Translations under genes and position numbers: made by a program
The notes under the pieces: generated by a model
The model's input: only the letters and a program-made list of their open reading frames with translations
Databases searched by the model: none
Told to the model about the DNA's origin: nothing
Part shown: piece after piece, positions 5,205 through 12,655 of the stretch
Layout: every line of letters begins with the position of its first letter
Numbering within the stretch: the first letter of the stretch is position 1
Assembly: GCA_947038745.1 (NCBI GenBank)
Contig: CAMQXE010000014.1
Span: forward strand, 1 to 12,655
DNA: 12,655 bases
Source of the DNA: an uncultured Propionibacteriaceae bacterium
Lineage (GTDB): Bacteria; Actinomycetota; Actinomycetes; Propionibacteriales; Propionibacteriaceae
Direction of reading: 5' to 3'

Positions 5205-7191
5205 GTTCCACCTCTATCTGAGAAGCCGCCCGAGCCTTCATACCCTTGAGTAGGAGCACCAAAAGAGCGGAAACTACTGTTCCTGCAACGATAGCGAGAA
5301 TGAAGCCCAATCGGTTATCCATTGCAAACAAAACGAAGATTCCACCGTGAGGTGCTTTTGATGCAACACCCAGCAACATGCTCAACGCACCTGTTACTGC
5401 ACCGCCAGCCATCATCGACGGAATGATTCGTAGCGGATCAGCCGCCGCGAATGGAATCGCACCCTCGGAGATGAATGACGCGCCCAATAACCATGCAGCC
5501 TTGCCATTCTCACGTTCTGGCTGAGTGAATAGAGCCGGACGAATCGCCGTCGCGAGCGCCAACGCCAGCGGTGGGACCATGCCCGATGCCATGACAGCAG
5601 CCATGATCTTCATGGAGGCAACGCTGGTCAGTGACAGGCCAGCCGTGGCAAATAGGTATGCGGCCTTATTCACCGGACCGCCGAGGTCAAAGCACATCAT
5701 GAGGCCAAGAACAACGCCCAACAACACTGCCGACGAGCCATTCATTGAGTTAAGGCCATCCGTCAACATCTTCATCAGGCTAGCCAATGGGCCGCCCAAG
5801 ATGGTGTACATCAAGCCACCAGCAATCAGCGTTGTCAGTAGCGGAATAATGACTACTGGCATAAGACCAGACAACCAGCGCGGAGTCTTCCAGCGCGAGA
5901 TCAGCGCGGCAATAACGCCTGCCAGCAAACCACCGACGAGACCACCGAGGAAGCCTGCGCCAACAGCACTCGCTACTGCACCCACGATAAAGCCCGGAGC
6001 AATACCGGGACGATCAGCGATACCGAAGGCGATGTATCCAGCAAGAGCCGGGACTAGGAAACCGAAGCCCAATGCTCCGAGCTTGAAAAGGACTGCGCCT
6101 AGATACACGAAAATGCGCATATGACCTAGAGCATGGGGCGCGAGATCAGCCGGAGGAAGATTCCAGAATTGGTACTTGGTCACGATATCGCCAGCATTTG
6201 TGGTGATGTCATAGCCACCAAACAAGAAGCCCAGCGCAATAAGCAAACCGCCTGCTGCGACAAAGGGGATCATGTAGGACACGCCCGTCATCAACGCCTG
6301 CTGCGTCCGCTTACCTAGCGATAACGACGACCCAGCTGCTGTTGCCTCGGTAACCGTGGTAGCCGCAACAACCCGACGTGCCGAGGGATTGTCGATAGCG
6401 TCGAGCGCTTCCTGCAACATCACCTTCGGCTCGTTCACCGCACGCTTGACGCCAGACTCAATGACCGGCAGACCAGCGAAACGCTCACGGCCTTTGACAC
6501 CCACGTCGGTCGCGAAGATCACTGCATCGGCAGCCTCGATCACGCTTGGATCAAGTTTCTGCGTAGACGATGAACCCTGCGGTTCCACCTGGACGTCGAT
6601 GCCGAGTTCTTTACCAGCATTGACCAGATAATCGGCAGCCATGTAGGTGTGCGCAATACCGGTCGGGCACGCAGTAACGGCAACAATCTTCTTTGCCCCT
6701 ACCGCTGGAGCTACCTGTACGGCGGCAGCAGTATCAGGCTGTGCCGGTTCCAGGGCTTGCGTAATCAGTGCAACTACCTCATCCGCAGTCTGGGCTTTAC
6801 GAAGTGAACTCACAAACTCTGGCTTCACCAAAGCCCGAGCAAGTTTCGTCAGAAGTTTCATATGATCAGCGCCGCCATCTTCAGCAGCAGCGATCAGGAA
6901 TACCAGATCAGATGGGCCATCCTTGGCACCAAAATCTACTGGGTGGCTCAGCCGAGCAAAGCCCAACGAGCCTTCACGAACAGCAGCCGAACGGCAATGT
7001 GGGATCGCAAAACCACCAGGCATCCCCGTTGGGGACTTAGCCTCGCGAGCCAAAGCGTCTGCAGCAAGACCAGCAGCATCAGCTCGACCCGCTTCAGCAA
7101 CGACACCGGCAAGCGCACGGATGGTGTCGTCTTTGGTCTGGCCAAGGTTCACATCAAGCCTGACCAGGCTTGAGTCAATCAAAGCACTCAT
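5194..7191 (-). CDS. fruA: Fructose-specific PTS permease, EIIABC fusion
   Basis: The product has 665 residues and takes up fructose while phosphorylating it at C1. EIIA comes first (about 1-148) with the phosphorylated His65 in GGFAIPHCRS. After an Ala/Pro linker, EIIB (about 167-265) carries Cys175 in VTACPTGIAHTYMAA. EIIC, the membrane channel, runs from about 295 to 655 with many hydrophobic segments and the family motifs FDLGGPVNKAAY (501-512) and SEGAIPF (575-581). The A-B-C order is that of the fructose EII of C. glutamicum (PtsF) and many actinobacteria; by family, minor transport of related sugars is possible. The ATG at 7191 overlaps the fruK stop as ATGA, with GAAGGGAA (7198-7205) as ribosome binding site inside fruK. 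It also overlaps ptsH downstream. Confidence 0.97.
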   Translation of the reverse strand: MSALIDSSLVRLDVNLGQTKDDTIRALAGVVAEAGRADAAGLAADALAREAKSPTGMPGGFAIPHCRSAAVREGSLGFARLSHPVDFGAKDGPSDLVFLIAAAEDGGADHMKLLTKLARALVKPEFVSSLRKAQTADEVVALITQALEPAQPDTAAAVQVAPAVGAKKIVAVTACPTGIAHTYMAADYLVNAGKELGIDVQVEPQGSSSTQKLDPSVIEAADAVIFATDVGVKGRERFAGLPVIESGVKRAVNEPKVMLQEALDAIDNPSARRVVAATTVTEATAAGSSLSLGKRTQQALMTGVSYMIPFVAAGGLLIALGFLFGGYDITTNAGDIVTKYQFWNLPPADLAPHALGHMRIFVYLGAVLFKLGALGFGFLVPALAGYIAFGIADRPGIAPGFIVGAVASAVGAGFLGGLVGGLLAGVIAALISRWKTPRWLSGLMPVVIIPLLTTLIAGGLMYTILGGPLASLMKMLTDGLNSMNGSSAVLLGVVLGLMMCFDLGGPVNKAAYLFATAGLSLTSVASMKIMAAVMASGMVPPLALALATAIRPALFTQPERENGKAAWLLGASFISEGAIPFAAADPLRIIPSMMAGGAVTGALSMLLGVASKAPHGGIFVLFAMDNRLGFILAIVAGTVVSALLVLLLKGMKARAASQIEVEHAK

Positions 7192-8171
7192 TCCATGTTC
7201 CCTTCATGAGCTAGATCGAGGCGGCGCACTGCCACCTGCTCCACGTGGAGATCAGACGGACTCGGTACACCCGAGCCCGGGAGCCCGGCCGCAGCCGAGC
7301 CATGCGCAACGGCTGCCCGTAGACAGTTGGCAGGCGATTCGCCCGCTTCATGCGCAAGAAGATAGCCAGCCAGCGATGAATCCCCAGCGCCTACTGTTGA
7401 TTTGACGATGGTTGGTGGTGGGCTTGCGAACCAGTCCCCAGCCGCCGTCGAGAGGAGTGCACCAGCACCGCCAAGCGTCACCAATACCGCTCCAACTCCA
7501 TGCGCGCGTAACGCGGCAGTTGCAGCCTGGATCGGAGCAAAATTGCCACGAGCGGCAGCAGCTTCCAGCTCTACACCATCGACTCCAGTGAGCTGCCCCA
7601 ATTCCTCAGCGTTGGGTTTGAGCACATCAGGAGCCACGTCATGTAGCTGAGCTGCCAACGCTTGCAAGGGCCCATCAGAGGTATCTACTGCAACTCGGGC
7701 GCCAGATCGCTGAAGCTCACGAGTCAATGTCACATAGCTGTCTTGTGGCAAACCAGGAGGTAATGACCCGGCCAATACGAACCAGGATGCCTGCCCTGCT
7801 TTCGCGCAAAGAGCGCTGCTAAAACGACCAAGGTCCGCGCTATTTAGCGGACTTCCGGGCTCATTGAACTTTGTTGTCGTGCCATCAGCTTCCACCACAG
7901 TGAGGTTGGTTCGAGCTGATTGCTCCACTGTGATTGCTTGCGCAGGGATACCGGCACGCTGAAGTGCTTTCAGCAAAGGATCGTCTATCGCACATGGCAA
8001 TACCGCGAGTACCGGCTGGCCTGCAAGAGCCACCACATGGGCTACGTTCACGCCCTTGCCACCTGCTTGATCGCGAACTTGAGTTAGTCGGTGTACTCCC
8101 CCGCGAGCAAGCTCTTGTGTGATGAGCGCGCTGCGATCAATTGATGGATTAGCGGTAAATGTGATGATCAT
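7188..8171 (-). CDS. fruK: 1-phosphofructokinase (PfkB family)
   Basis: The product has 327 residues and converts fructose-1-phosphate plus ATP to fructose-1,6-bisphosphate. PfkB-family marks are the N-terminal TANPSIDRS (6-14), the substrate-binding GGKGVNVA (37-44), KPNAEELGQLTG (185-196), and the nucleotide/anion-hole motif STVGAGDSSLAG (258-269) with catalytic base Asp264. The VGAGDS form and the fru context favour 1-phosphofructokinase over tagatose-6-phosphate or ribose kinase. The ATG at 8171 overlaps the fruR stop as ATGA; GAGGT (8181-8185) upstream serves as ribosome binding site. It supplies the step directly after FruA, so its product enters glycolysis without needing 6-phosphofructokinase. 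Confidence 0.95.
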   Translation of the reverse strand: MIITFTANPSIDRSALITQELARGGVHRLTQVRDQAGGKGVNVAHVVALAGQPVLAVLPCAIDDPLLKALQRAGIPAQAITVEQSARTNLTVVEADGTTTKFNEPGSPLNSADLGRFSSALCAKAGQASWFVLAGSLPPGLPQDSYVTLTRELQRSGARVAVDTSDGPLQALAAQLHDVAPDVLKPNAEELGQLTGVDGVELEAAAARGNFAPIQAATAALRAHGVGAVLVTLGGAGALLSTAAGDWFASPPPTIVKSTVGAGDSSLAGYLLAHEAGESPANCLRAAVAHGSAAAGLPGSGVPSPSDLHVEQVAVRRLDLAHEGNME

Positions 8172-8932
8172 GCGACAACTACCTCAATTCCCAGTTTCTC
8201 GATAGCAGACCGCATCTTGGGGCTGGCTGCTTCATCGGTAACGATGCAATCTACGTCGGTTAGAGCAGCGAATGAATAACCTGCTTCAGCGCCCCACTTA
8301 CGCGAATCTGCAAGTAAAACGACCCGTTTTGCGGCCGCGATCATGGCTCGTTTGACGGCAGCTTCTTCGGCTTGGGGAGTCGTGAGGCCAAGGTCTTGAG
8401 TAAGACCATTTGTACCGATGAAAACAATGTCTGCGCGCAGTGAATTAAAACTTGCGACCGCTTCCGCACCTACAACTGCAAGGGTGACTCCTCGTACCGC
8501 GCCAGCAACGATACGCACGCTGAGATCATCGCGTGATGATGCCAATGTAGCCAGCCCGACGCTATTGGTCAGTACTGATAACCCGCTTGGCAGTAGTGCA
8601 ACCATTCGAGACGTTGATGTACCTGAATCCAAAATAACTGGGCCGGTGAGTGAATCTGGGATTAGACCCACCGCCGCCTGTGCGATGCGTTGTTTTTGTT
8701 CAGCGGCGGTCGCGTCTCTGGTAGTTAAGTGCACATCCCCCAAGAGCATCTGCTCTACAGGTATTGCCCCACCGTGCACGCGTGTCAGGATCTTTGCTTT
8801 TGCAAGAACATCTAGGTCGCGGCGAATAGTTTCTGGGGTGACGTCGAATTGCAGCGCAGCCTCAGCAACCGACACATTGCCGTTGGCATGTGCTAACTGT
8901 GCCAGTTCTTGGCGACGCTCTGCTGCGTACAT
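8168..8932 (-). CDS. fruR: DeoR-family transcriptional regulator of the fructose PTS genes
   Basis: The product has 254 residues from ATG 8932. An N-terminal DeoR-type winged helix-turn-helix (about 5-57) includes VSVAEAALQFDVTPETIRRDL (20-40), with TIRRDL as the family signature, followed by RVHGGA. The C-terminal half (about 75-230) is a DeoR sensor domain of the ribose-isomerase-like fold that binds phosphorylated sugars, with the GTNGLTQDLGLTTPQ-type block and VVLLADSRKWG. By context the effector is probably fructose-1-phosphate and/or fructose-1,6-bisphosphate. A GTG three bases earlier (8935) is possible, but GGAGG spacing favours the ATG. It is the first gene of its operon and divergent from ptsI, the arrangement of C. 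glutamicum fruR, which represses the pts genes and probably itself. Confidence 0.92.
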   Translation of the reverse strand: MYAAERRQELAQLAHANGNVSVAEAALQFDVTPETIRRDLDVLAKAKILTRVHGGAIPVEQMLLGDVHLTTRDATAAEQKQRIAQAAVGLIPDSLTGPVILDSGTSTSRMVALLPSGLSVLTNSVGLATLASSRDDLSVRIVAGAVRGVTLAVVGAEAVASFNSLRADIVFIGTNGLTQDLGLTTPQAEEAAVKRAMIAAAKRVVLLADSRKWGAEAGYSFAALTDVDCIVTDEAASPKMRSAIEKLGIEVVVA

Positions 8933-8960
8933 CACACCCCTCCAAAATGTTGGTTTGGTT

Positions 8961-8992
8961 ATGATATTGACCTAAGGCCTTGTCAATGTCAA
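8961..8992 (-). promoter_or_regulatory. Promoter region of fruR-fruK-fruA-ptsH with tandem TTGACA
   Basis: On the minus strand TTGACA occurs twice back to back (8987-8992 and 8981-8986). The likely -10 is TATCAT (8961-8966), which is 20 and 14 bases from them, so neither spacing is ideal. A start near 8954 would leave a leader of about 22 bases with GGAGG before ATG 8932. The tandem hexamer may act as regulator half-sites as well as a -35. Confidence 0.4.
8966..8987. promoter_or_regulatory. Candidate FruR operator: ATTGAC-N10-GTCAAT dyad
   Basis: A perfect six-base inverted repeat, with the palindrome AAGGCCTT (8974-8981) inside it, sits between the divergent fruR and ptsI starts and overlaps the -35 regions of both. 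A wider pair, ATGTTGG (8947-8953) and CCAACAT (8998-9004), is centred within one base of the same point. Position and symmetry suit a DeoR-family repressor controlling both directions; binding itself is inferred. Confidence 0.5.
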
Positions 8993-9009
8993 GCAATCCA
9001 ACATAAAAT
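8980..9009 (+). promoter_or_regulatory. Promoter of ptsI
   Basis: TTGTCA (8980-8985) and TAAAAT (9004-9009) are 18 bases apart, both close to consensus. Transcription would begin near 9016, followed by the strong ribosome binding site GGAGGAG (9028-9034) two bases before the ATG at 9037. The -35 lies in the dyad at 8966-8987, so bound repressor would block it. Confidence 0.6.
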
Positions 9010-9036
9010 CAAAAACAAGCAAAGATCGGAGGAGAC

Positions 9037-10689
9037 ATGTACGACCAACTCCACGGCACTGGTGTCGTTCCAGGTGTCGCAGCAGGGCCTGTCATCTGGG
9101 CCACCCCCCACCAAAGCCTCCCGGAGCGCTCACCGACTCTTGCCGAGGACCAGCGAGAGGCTGCCGCGATCCAATTCAGCACCGCTGCTGACACCATCGC
9201 TGAACGTCTCACCGAGCGCGCTTCTCATGCAACTGGCGTCGCCACTGAAGTTCTCGGTGCTAATGCAGCACTGGCCCGCGACCGGGGCTGGCGTAAAGCG
9301 GCGCTAAAACTCATTGCGGCAGGAAACCCACCAGACTGGGCTACTGTCGAAGCCATTGGCCAGTTCGTCGATACCTTCACCAAGCTCGGCGGCCTCATGG
9401 CAGAACGCACCACTGATCTGCTCGATATTCGAGATCGAGTACTAGCTGAGCTTGCGGGTCTACCTGAGCCTGGGATCCCCGCACCTAGCGAACCAAGCAT
9501 CCTTTTTGCTGAAGACCTTGCCCCCGCAGATACTGCGGGGCTTGACCCTGCACTCATCGTGGCACTGTGTATCGAACATGGTAGCCCCACTAGTCACACC
9601 GCAATCATCGCTCGCCAGCTAGGTATCCCCTGCCTGGTAGCCGTATCTGATCTGCGCAGCATTGCTGCTGGCACACAGATCCTTGTTGATGGCAAGAACG
9701 GCACTATCGATGTGAATCCTGATCCGACGACGGCAGCCACCGCTGTTGCCAATGACGAACACCGTCGAGCCGCTATCCGAGCTTGGCACGGCCCAGCCGT
9801 TCTCGCTGACGGCTCTGCGATCCAGCTTCTTGCCAATGTCCAAGATGGCCCAGGCGCTCGTACCGCAGCCGACGTTTCAGACGCCGAGGGAATCGGACTG
9901 TTCCGTACCGAACTGTGCTTTCTCTCCGCCCAAACTGAGCCAAGCGTCGCGGAACAAACCGCGATCTATCGCGAGGTTTTTGAGGCCTTCCCCGGTAAAA
10001 AAGTCGTTGTCCGTACCTTAGACGCCGGCTCAGACAAACCCTTAGCTTTTGCCAATATGGCCGCTGAAGACAATCCTGCTATGGGGCTTCGCGGTATCCG
10101 CATCGCCACCAATAACCGTGAAATCTTAACTCGCCAGCTTGACGCAATAGCTGCTGCTGGAGGTGACTCTGCCTGGGTAATGGCTCCAATGATCGCCACG
10201 CTTGACGAGGCCCGCAGTTTTGCCGACGACGCACATGCTCGTGGCCTCAAAGCCGGAATCATGGTAGAAGTTCCTGCTGTTGCGATCTTGGCACGACGTT
10301 TCCTTGAGATCGTGGATTTCGTCAGTATTGGCACTAACGATCTAACCCAATACACCATGGCCGCAGACCGGATGAGTGATCTACTCGCTGCCTACAATGA
10401 CCCCTGGCAGCCTGCTGTACTTTCACTGGTGCAGGCCACTGCTCAGGCTGGCATTGATCTCAATAAACCGGTTGGCGTGTGTGGCGAAGCAGCAGCAGAT
10501 CCTTACCTGGCCTGCGTCTTAATCGGTTTAGGGGTAACAAGCCTTTCCATGGCCGCTACTGCCATTGCGTCTGTTGGGGCTCAGCTCAGCGACGTCACGA
10601 TGGAGCGTTGCCGGGAGGCCGCTGAACTAGCGCTCAACGCAGCCAATGCCAGGAGTGCGAGAGAAGCCGTCAGCAGCTACCTAAGCTAA
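9037..10689 (+). CDS. ptsI: Phosphoenolpyruvate-protein phosphotransferase (PTS enzyme I)
   Basis: The product has 550 residues, slightly shorter than the 575 of E. coli EI. It transfers phosphate from PEP to HPr in the cytosol. The helical HPr-docking region lies about 35-145. The phosphohistidine domain carries His187 in GSPTSHTAIIAR. The PEP-binding barrel holds EGIGLFRTEL (284-293), VRTLDAGSDKPL (325-336), MGLRGIR (349-355), the SIGTNDLTQYT signature (430-440) and the catalytic Cys482 in VGVCGEAAADP. The start follows GGAGGAG (9028-9034). It is divergent from fruR and paired with ptsH at the far end of the opposite operon, so both general PTS proteins are encoded here and probably respond to the same regulator. 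It converges on clpC with a shared terminator. Confidence 0.97.
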   Translation: MYDQLHGTGVVPGVAAGPVIWATPHQSLPERSPTLAEDQREAAAIQFSTAADTIAERLTERASHATGVATEVLGANAALARDRGWRKAALKLIAAGNPPDWATVEAIGQFVDTFTKLGGLMAERTTDLLDIRDRVLAELAGLPEPGIPAPSEPSILFAEDLAPADTAGLDPALIVALCIEHGSPTSHTAIIARQLGIPCLVAVSDLRSIAAGTQILVDGKNGTIDVNPDPTTAATAVANDEHRRAAIRAWHGPAVLADGSAIQLLANVQDGPGARTAADVSDAEGIGLFRTELCFLSAQTEPSVAEQTAIYREVFEAFPGKKVVVRTLDAGSDKPLAFANMAAEDNPAMGLRGIRIATNNREILTRQLDAIAAAGGDSAWVMAPMIATLDEARSFADDAHARGLKAGIMVEVPAVAILARRFLEIVDFVSIGTNDLTQYTMAADRMSDLLAAYNDPWQPAVLSLVQATAQAGIDLNKPVGVCGEAAADPYLACVLIGLGVTSLSMAATAIASVGAQLSDVTMERCREAAELALNAANARSAREAVSSYLS

Positions 10690-10698
10690 AACCCCAAA

Positions 10699-10740
10699 AC
10701 AGTGCTGGGTGATCTCCTGTTGGAGATCACCCAGCACTGT
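10699..10740. terminator. Bidirectional hairpin terminator between ptsI and clpC
   Basis: ACAGTGCTGGGTGATCTCC (10699-10717) pairs perfectly with 10722-10740 around a TGTT loop, a 19-bp stem. It starts nine bases after the ptsI stop and ends ten bases before the clpC stop. On the minus strand it is followed by TTTGGGGTTTT, so it is a better intrinsic terminator for clpC than for ptsI, which has no T-run on its side. Confidence 0.88.
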
Positions 10741-10750
10741 GTGTAACTAC

Positions 10751-12655
10751 TTATTCGGTTGCAGCATCTCCGGATTCAAAATCCGTCGGAACCGCATCAG
10801 GAACATCACGGCTAACTCCCTCGAAGGAGAAAGGCCCATCGGTGGCGTCGATAGCAACATCAACACGTACGATCTGACCGCCATGAAGCTCGCCGAAGAG
10901 AATCTTCTCCGCCAGCACATCCTCAATGTCGCGCTGGATTGCACGCCGGAGTGGACGGGCACCCAGTAACGGATCGTAGCCACGCTTAGCAATGAGCGCC
11001 TTGGCTGCTGTGGTGAGTTCGATCCCCATGTCGCGGTCCTTCAAGCGGCCCTCAATCTGGGCCACCATGAGATCGACGATGTGCTCGATATCGCCTTGGG
11101 TGAGCTGATGGAACACGATGATCTCATCAACGCGGTTCAAGAACTCAGGCCGGAAGTTCTGCTTGAGCTCCTCCGAAACCTTGCCCTTCATCTTCTCGTA
11201 GCTGGTCACGTCATCACCCTGCTGGGAGAAGCCAAGGTTCACTGACTTGCTGATGTCGCGCGAGCCGAGGTTCGTCGTCATCACGATGATGGTGTTCTTG
11301 AAGTCCACGACACGACCCTGCGCGTCCGTGAGGCGGCCTTCGTCGAGAATCTGCAATAGCGAGTTGAAGATGTCGGGGTGAGCTTTCTCGATCTCGTCAA
11401 ACAAGATCACCGAGAACGGCTTACGACGGACCTTCTCGGTGAGCTGTCCACCCTCTTCGTAACCGACGAATCCTGGCGGTGAGCCGAACATTCGGCTTGC
11501 CGTGTGCTTCTCGGAGTATTCCGACATATCGAGGGTAATAAGAGCGTCTTCGTCACCAAACAGGAACTCTGTCAGTGCTTTGGTCAGCTCGGTCTTACCT
11601 ACGCCCGAAGGGCCTGCAAAGATGAACGAACCGCTTGGCCGCTTGGGGTCTTTGAGCCCTGCACGAGTACGACGAATAGAGCGAGAGAGAGCCTTCACCG
11701 CGTCATCTTGGCCGATGTAGCGCTTGTGGAGTTCTTCTTCCATATGCAGCAGACGGCTGGACTCTTCTTCGGTGAGCTTGAATACCGGGATACCGGTAGC
11801 TGAGCTGAGCACCTCAGCGATTAGCTCCTCGCCCACCTCTGCCATCGGCTCGTTCTCGTCGCCAGCGCGCCATTGGGCATCACGCTCATCGCGCTCTGCC
11901 GCAAGCGTCTTTTCGTCGTCACGCAATGCGGCTGCTCGCTCGAAGTCCTGCTGATCGATTGCGGCTTCCTTTTCCATGCGTACCGCAAGAATCCGCTCGT
12001 CCAATTCGCGTAGATCCGGCGGAGCGGTCATGCGCGCGATCCGCAACCGCGCACCTGCTTCATCGATAAGGTCAATCGCCTTATCTGGCAAGAACCGATC
12101 GCTGATGTAGCGCGAAGCCATGTTAGCTGCCGCAGACACAGCACCGTCAGTGATGATGACGCGGTGATGCGCCTCATACTTATCGCGCAGTCCCTTGAGG
12201 ATCTCAATTGTGAGTTCAATAGACGGCTCAGCGACCAGAATCGGCTGGAACCGGCGCTCTAGCGCGGCATCCTTCTCGATGTGCTTGCGGTATTCATCGA
12301 GCGTCGTAGCGCCGATAGTTTGCAATTCCCCGCGAGCCAGCATGGGCTTCAAAATACTAGCGGCATCAATTGCGCCTTCTGCTGCTCCGGCACCAACGAG
12401 AGTATGAATCTCATCGATGAAAAGCATGATGTCACCGCGCTGCTTAATTTCTTTAAGCACCTTCTTGAGGCGCTCTTCGAAATCGCCGCGATAGCGAGAA
12501 CCGGCAACCAAAGCCCCAAGATCAAGGGTATAAATCTGCTTATCTCGCAATGTCTCAGGAACATCGCCACGAACGATAGCTTGCGCCAATCCTTCAACGA
12601 CAGCAGATTTACCTACACCTGGCTCCCCAATAAGCACTGGATTATTTTTAGTGCG
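10751..12655 (-). CDS. clpC: ATP-dependent Clp protease ATP-binding subunit ClpC, 5' end cut by window edge
   Basis: I read 635 codons including the stop; the frame stays open to the last base (the first visible residues are [10 protein letters not shown]), so about 200 residues including the N-terminal repeat domain lie outside. ClpC unfolds proteins and feeds them to ClpP. In the visible part the first AAA+ module has Walker A GEPGVGKS (10-17) and Walker B LFIDE (78-82). The middle segment is short and contains a UVR-type motif ([19 protein letters not shown], about 228-246), which separates ClpC from ClpB. The second module has Walker A GPSGVGKT (348-355), Walker [11 protein letters not shown] (417-426), the LGF loop tripeptide (474-476) that docks on ClpP, FRPEFLNR, and sensor-2 GARPLRR. 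The tail is acidic. A GTG at 12637 is internal, not the start. Confidence 0.97.
   Translation of the reverse strand, partial: RTKNNPVLIGEPGVGKSAVVEGLAQAIVRGDVPETLRDKQIYTLDLGALVAGSRYRGDFEERLKKVLKEIKQRGDIMLFIDEIHTLVGAGAAEGAIDAASILKPMLARGELQTIGATTLDEYRKHIEKDAALERRFQPILVAEPSIELTIEILKGLRDKYEAHHRVIITDGAVSAAANMASRYISDRFLPDKAIDLIDEAGARLRIARMTAPPDLRELDERILAVRMEKEAAIDQQDFERAAALRDDEKTLAAERDERDAQWRAGDENEPMAEVGEELIAEVLSSATGIPVFKLTEEESSRLLHMEEELHKRYIGQDDAVKALSRSIRRTRAGLKDPKRPSGSFIFAGPSGVGKTELTKALTEFLFGDEDALITLDMSEYSEKHTASRMFGSPPGFVGYEEGGQLTEKVRRKPFSVILFDEIEKAHPDIFNSLLQILDEGRLTDAQGRVVDFKNTIIVMTTNLGSRDISKSVNLGFSQQGDDVTSYEKMKGKVSEELKQNFRPEFLNRVDEIIVFHQLTQGDIEHIVDLMVAQIEGRLKDRDMGIELTTAAKALIAKRGYDPLLGARPLRRAIQRDIEDVLAEKILFGELHGGQIVRVDVAIDATDGPFSFEGVSRDVPDAVPTDFESGDAATE

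Noticed and set aside
5525..7405. Several plus-strand open frames opposite fruA and fruK
   Set aside because: They are composition shadows of Ala/Gly-rich membrane and kinase coding sequence; none has a domain, and fruA and fruK are unambiguous.
8418..8975. Plus-strand open frame of 185 codons over the fruR start
   Set aside because: It is antisense to the helix-turn-helix region of fruR and runs through the control region; the product has no recognisable features.
10709..10969. Plus-strand open frame after ptsI
   Set aside because: It starts inside the terminator hairpin and is antisense to the conserved end of clpC.
12349..12597. Minus-strand open frame in another frame of clpC
   Set aside because: It lies in an alternative frame within the first AAA+ module of clpC, where the real frame has Walker A and Walker B motifs.
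1..12655. A new defence, secretion or mobile system in this window
   Set aside because: Every gene of substance belongs to a known family or is a single small membrane protein; there are no transposases, integrases, long repeats, toxin-antitoxin pairs or arrays to suggest one.

Overview
The window looks like a chromosomal segment of a moderate-GC actinobacterium. Three things point there: a ClpC-type unfoldase with a UVR middle segment; a MutY with no C-terminal NUDIX-like domain; and a ptsI / fruR-fruK-fruA-ptsH locus laid out as in Corynebacterium glutamicum. The GC content seems lower than in most relatives and would fit something like Arcanobacterium or a similar Actinomycetaceae lineage, but this genus-level guess is weak. 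I see no tRNA, rRNA, IS element, phage gene or CRISPR array.

Layout. Positions 1-912 (minus) hold most of a proline-dehydrogenase-family gene that runs off the left edge and has lost several residues normally used for FAD and proline binding. Positions 1077-1721 (plus) encode a glyoxalase/VOC-superfamily protein that converges on, and overlaps by four bases, radA (1718-3091, minus). Upstream of radA on the same strand is a small membrane-anchored protein with a Pro/Thr-rich linker and a Cys-rich beta-type outer domain (3141-3773). It is divergent from mutY (3835-4707, plus), and both of these genes look leaderless. The disA gene that often accompanies radA in actinobacteria is not here. Between mutY and ptsH lies a fragment of a DUF4190-like membrane protein (4662-4868, minus), which overlaps the end of mutY and looks like a relic.

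The right half is mainly a complete fructose phosphotransferase locus. fruR-fruK-fruA-ptsH (8932 to 4947, minus) is one tightly overlapping transcription unit ending at an 18-bp hairpin terminator. ptsI (9037-10689, plus) diverges from it across a 104-bp control region with back-to-back promoters and nested dyads. Phosphate would flow PEP -> EI (His187) -> HPr (His15) -> FruA EIIA (His65) -> EIIB (Cys175) -> fructose, giving fructose-1-phosphate, which FruK converts to fructose-1,6-bisphosphate under FruR control. ptsI and clpC converge on a shared 19-bp hairpin terminator. clpC (minus) runs off the right edge, so its N-terminal domain is not visible.

Most of the window is ordinary housekeeping and sugar-uptake content. 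I found no convincing new multigene system. The items most worth a second look are the catalytically altered proline-dehydrogenase homologue, the DUF4190 relic at the end of mutY, the paired leaderless promoters, and the fruR/ptsI operator region.
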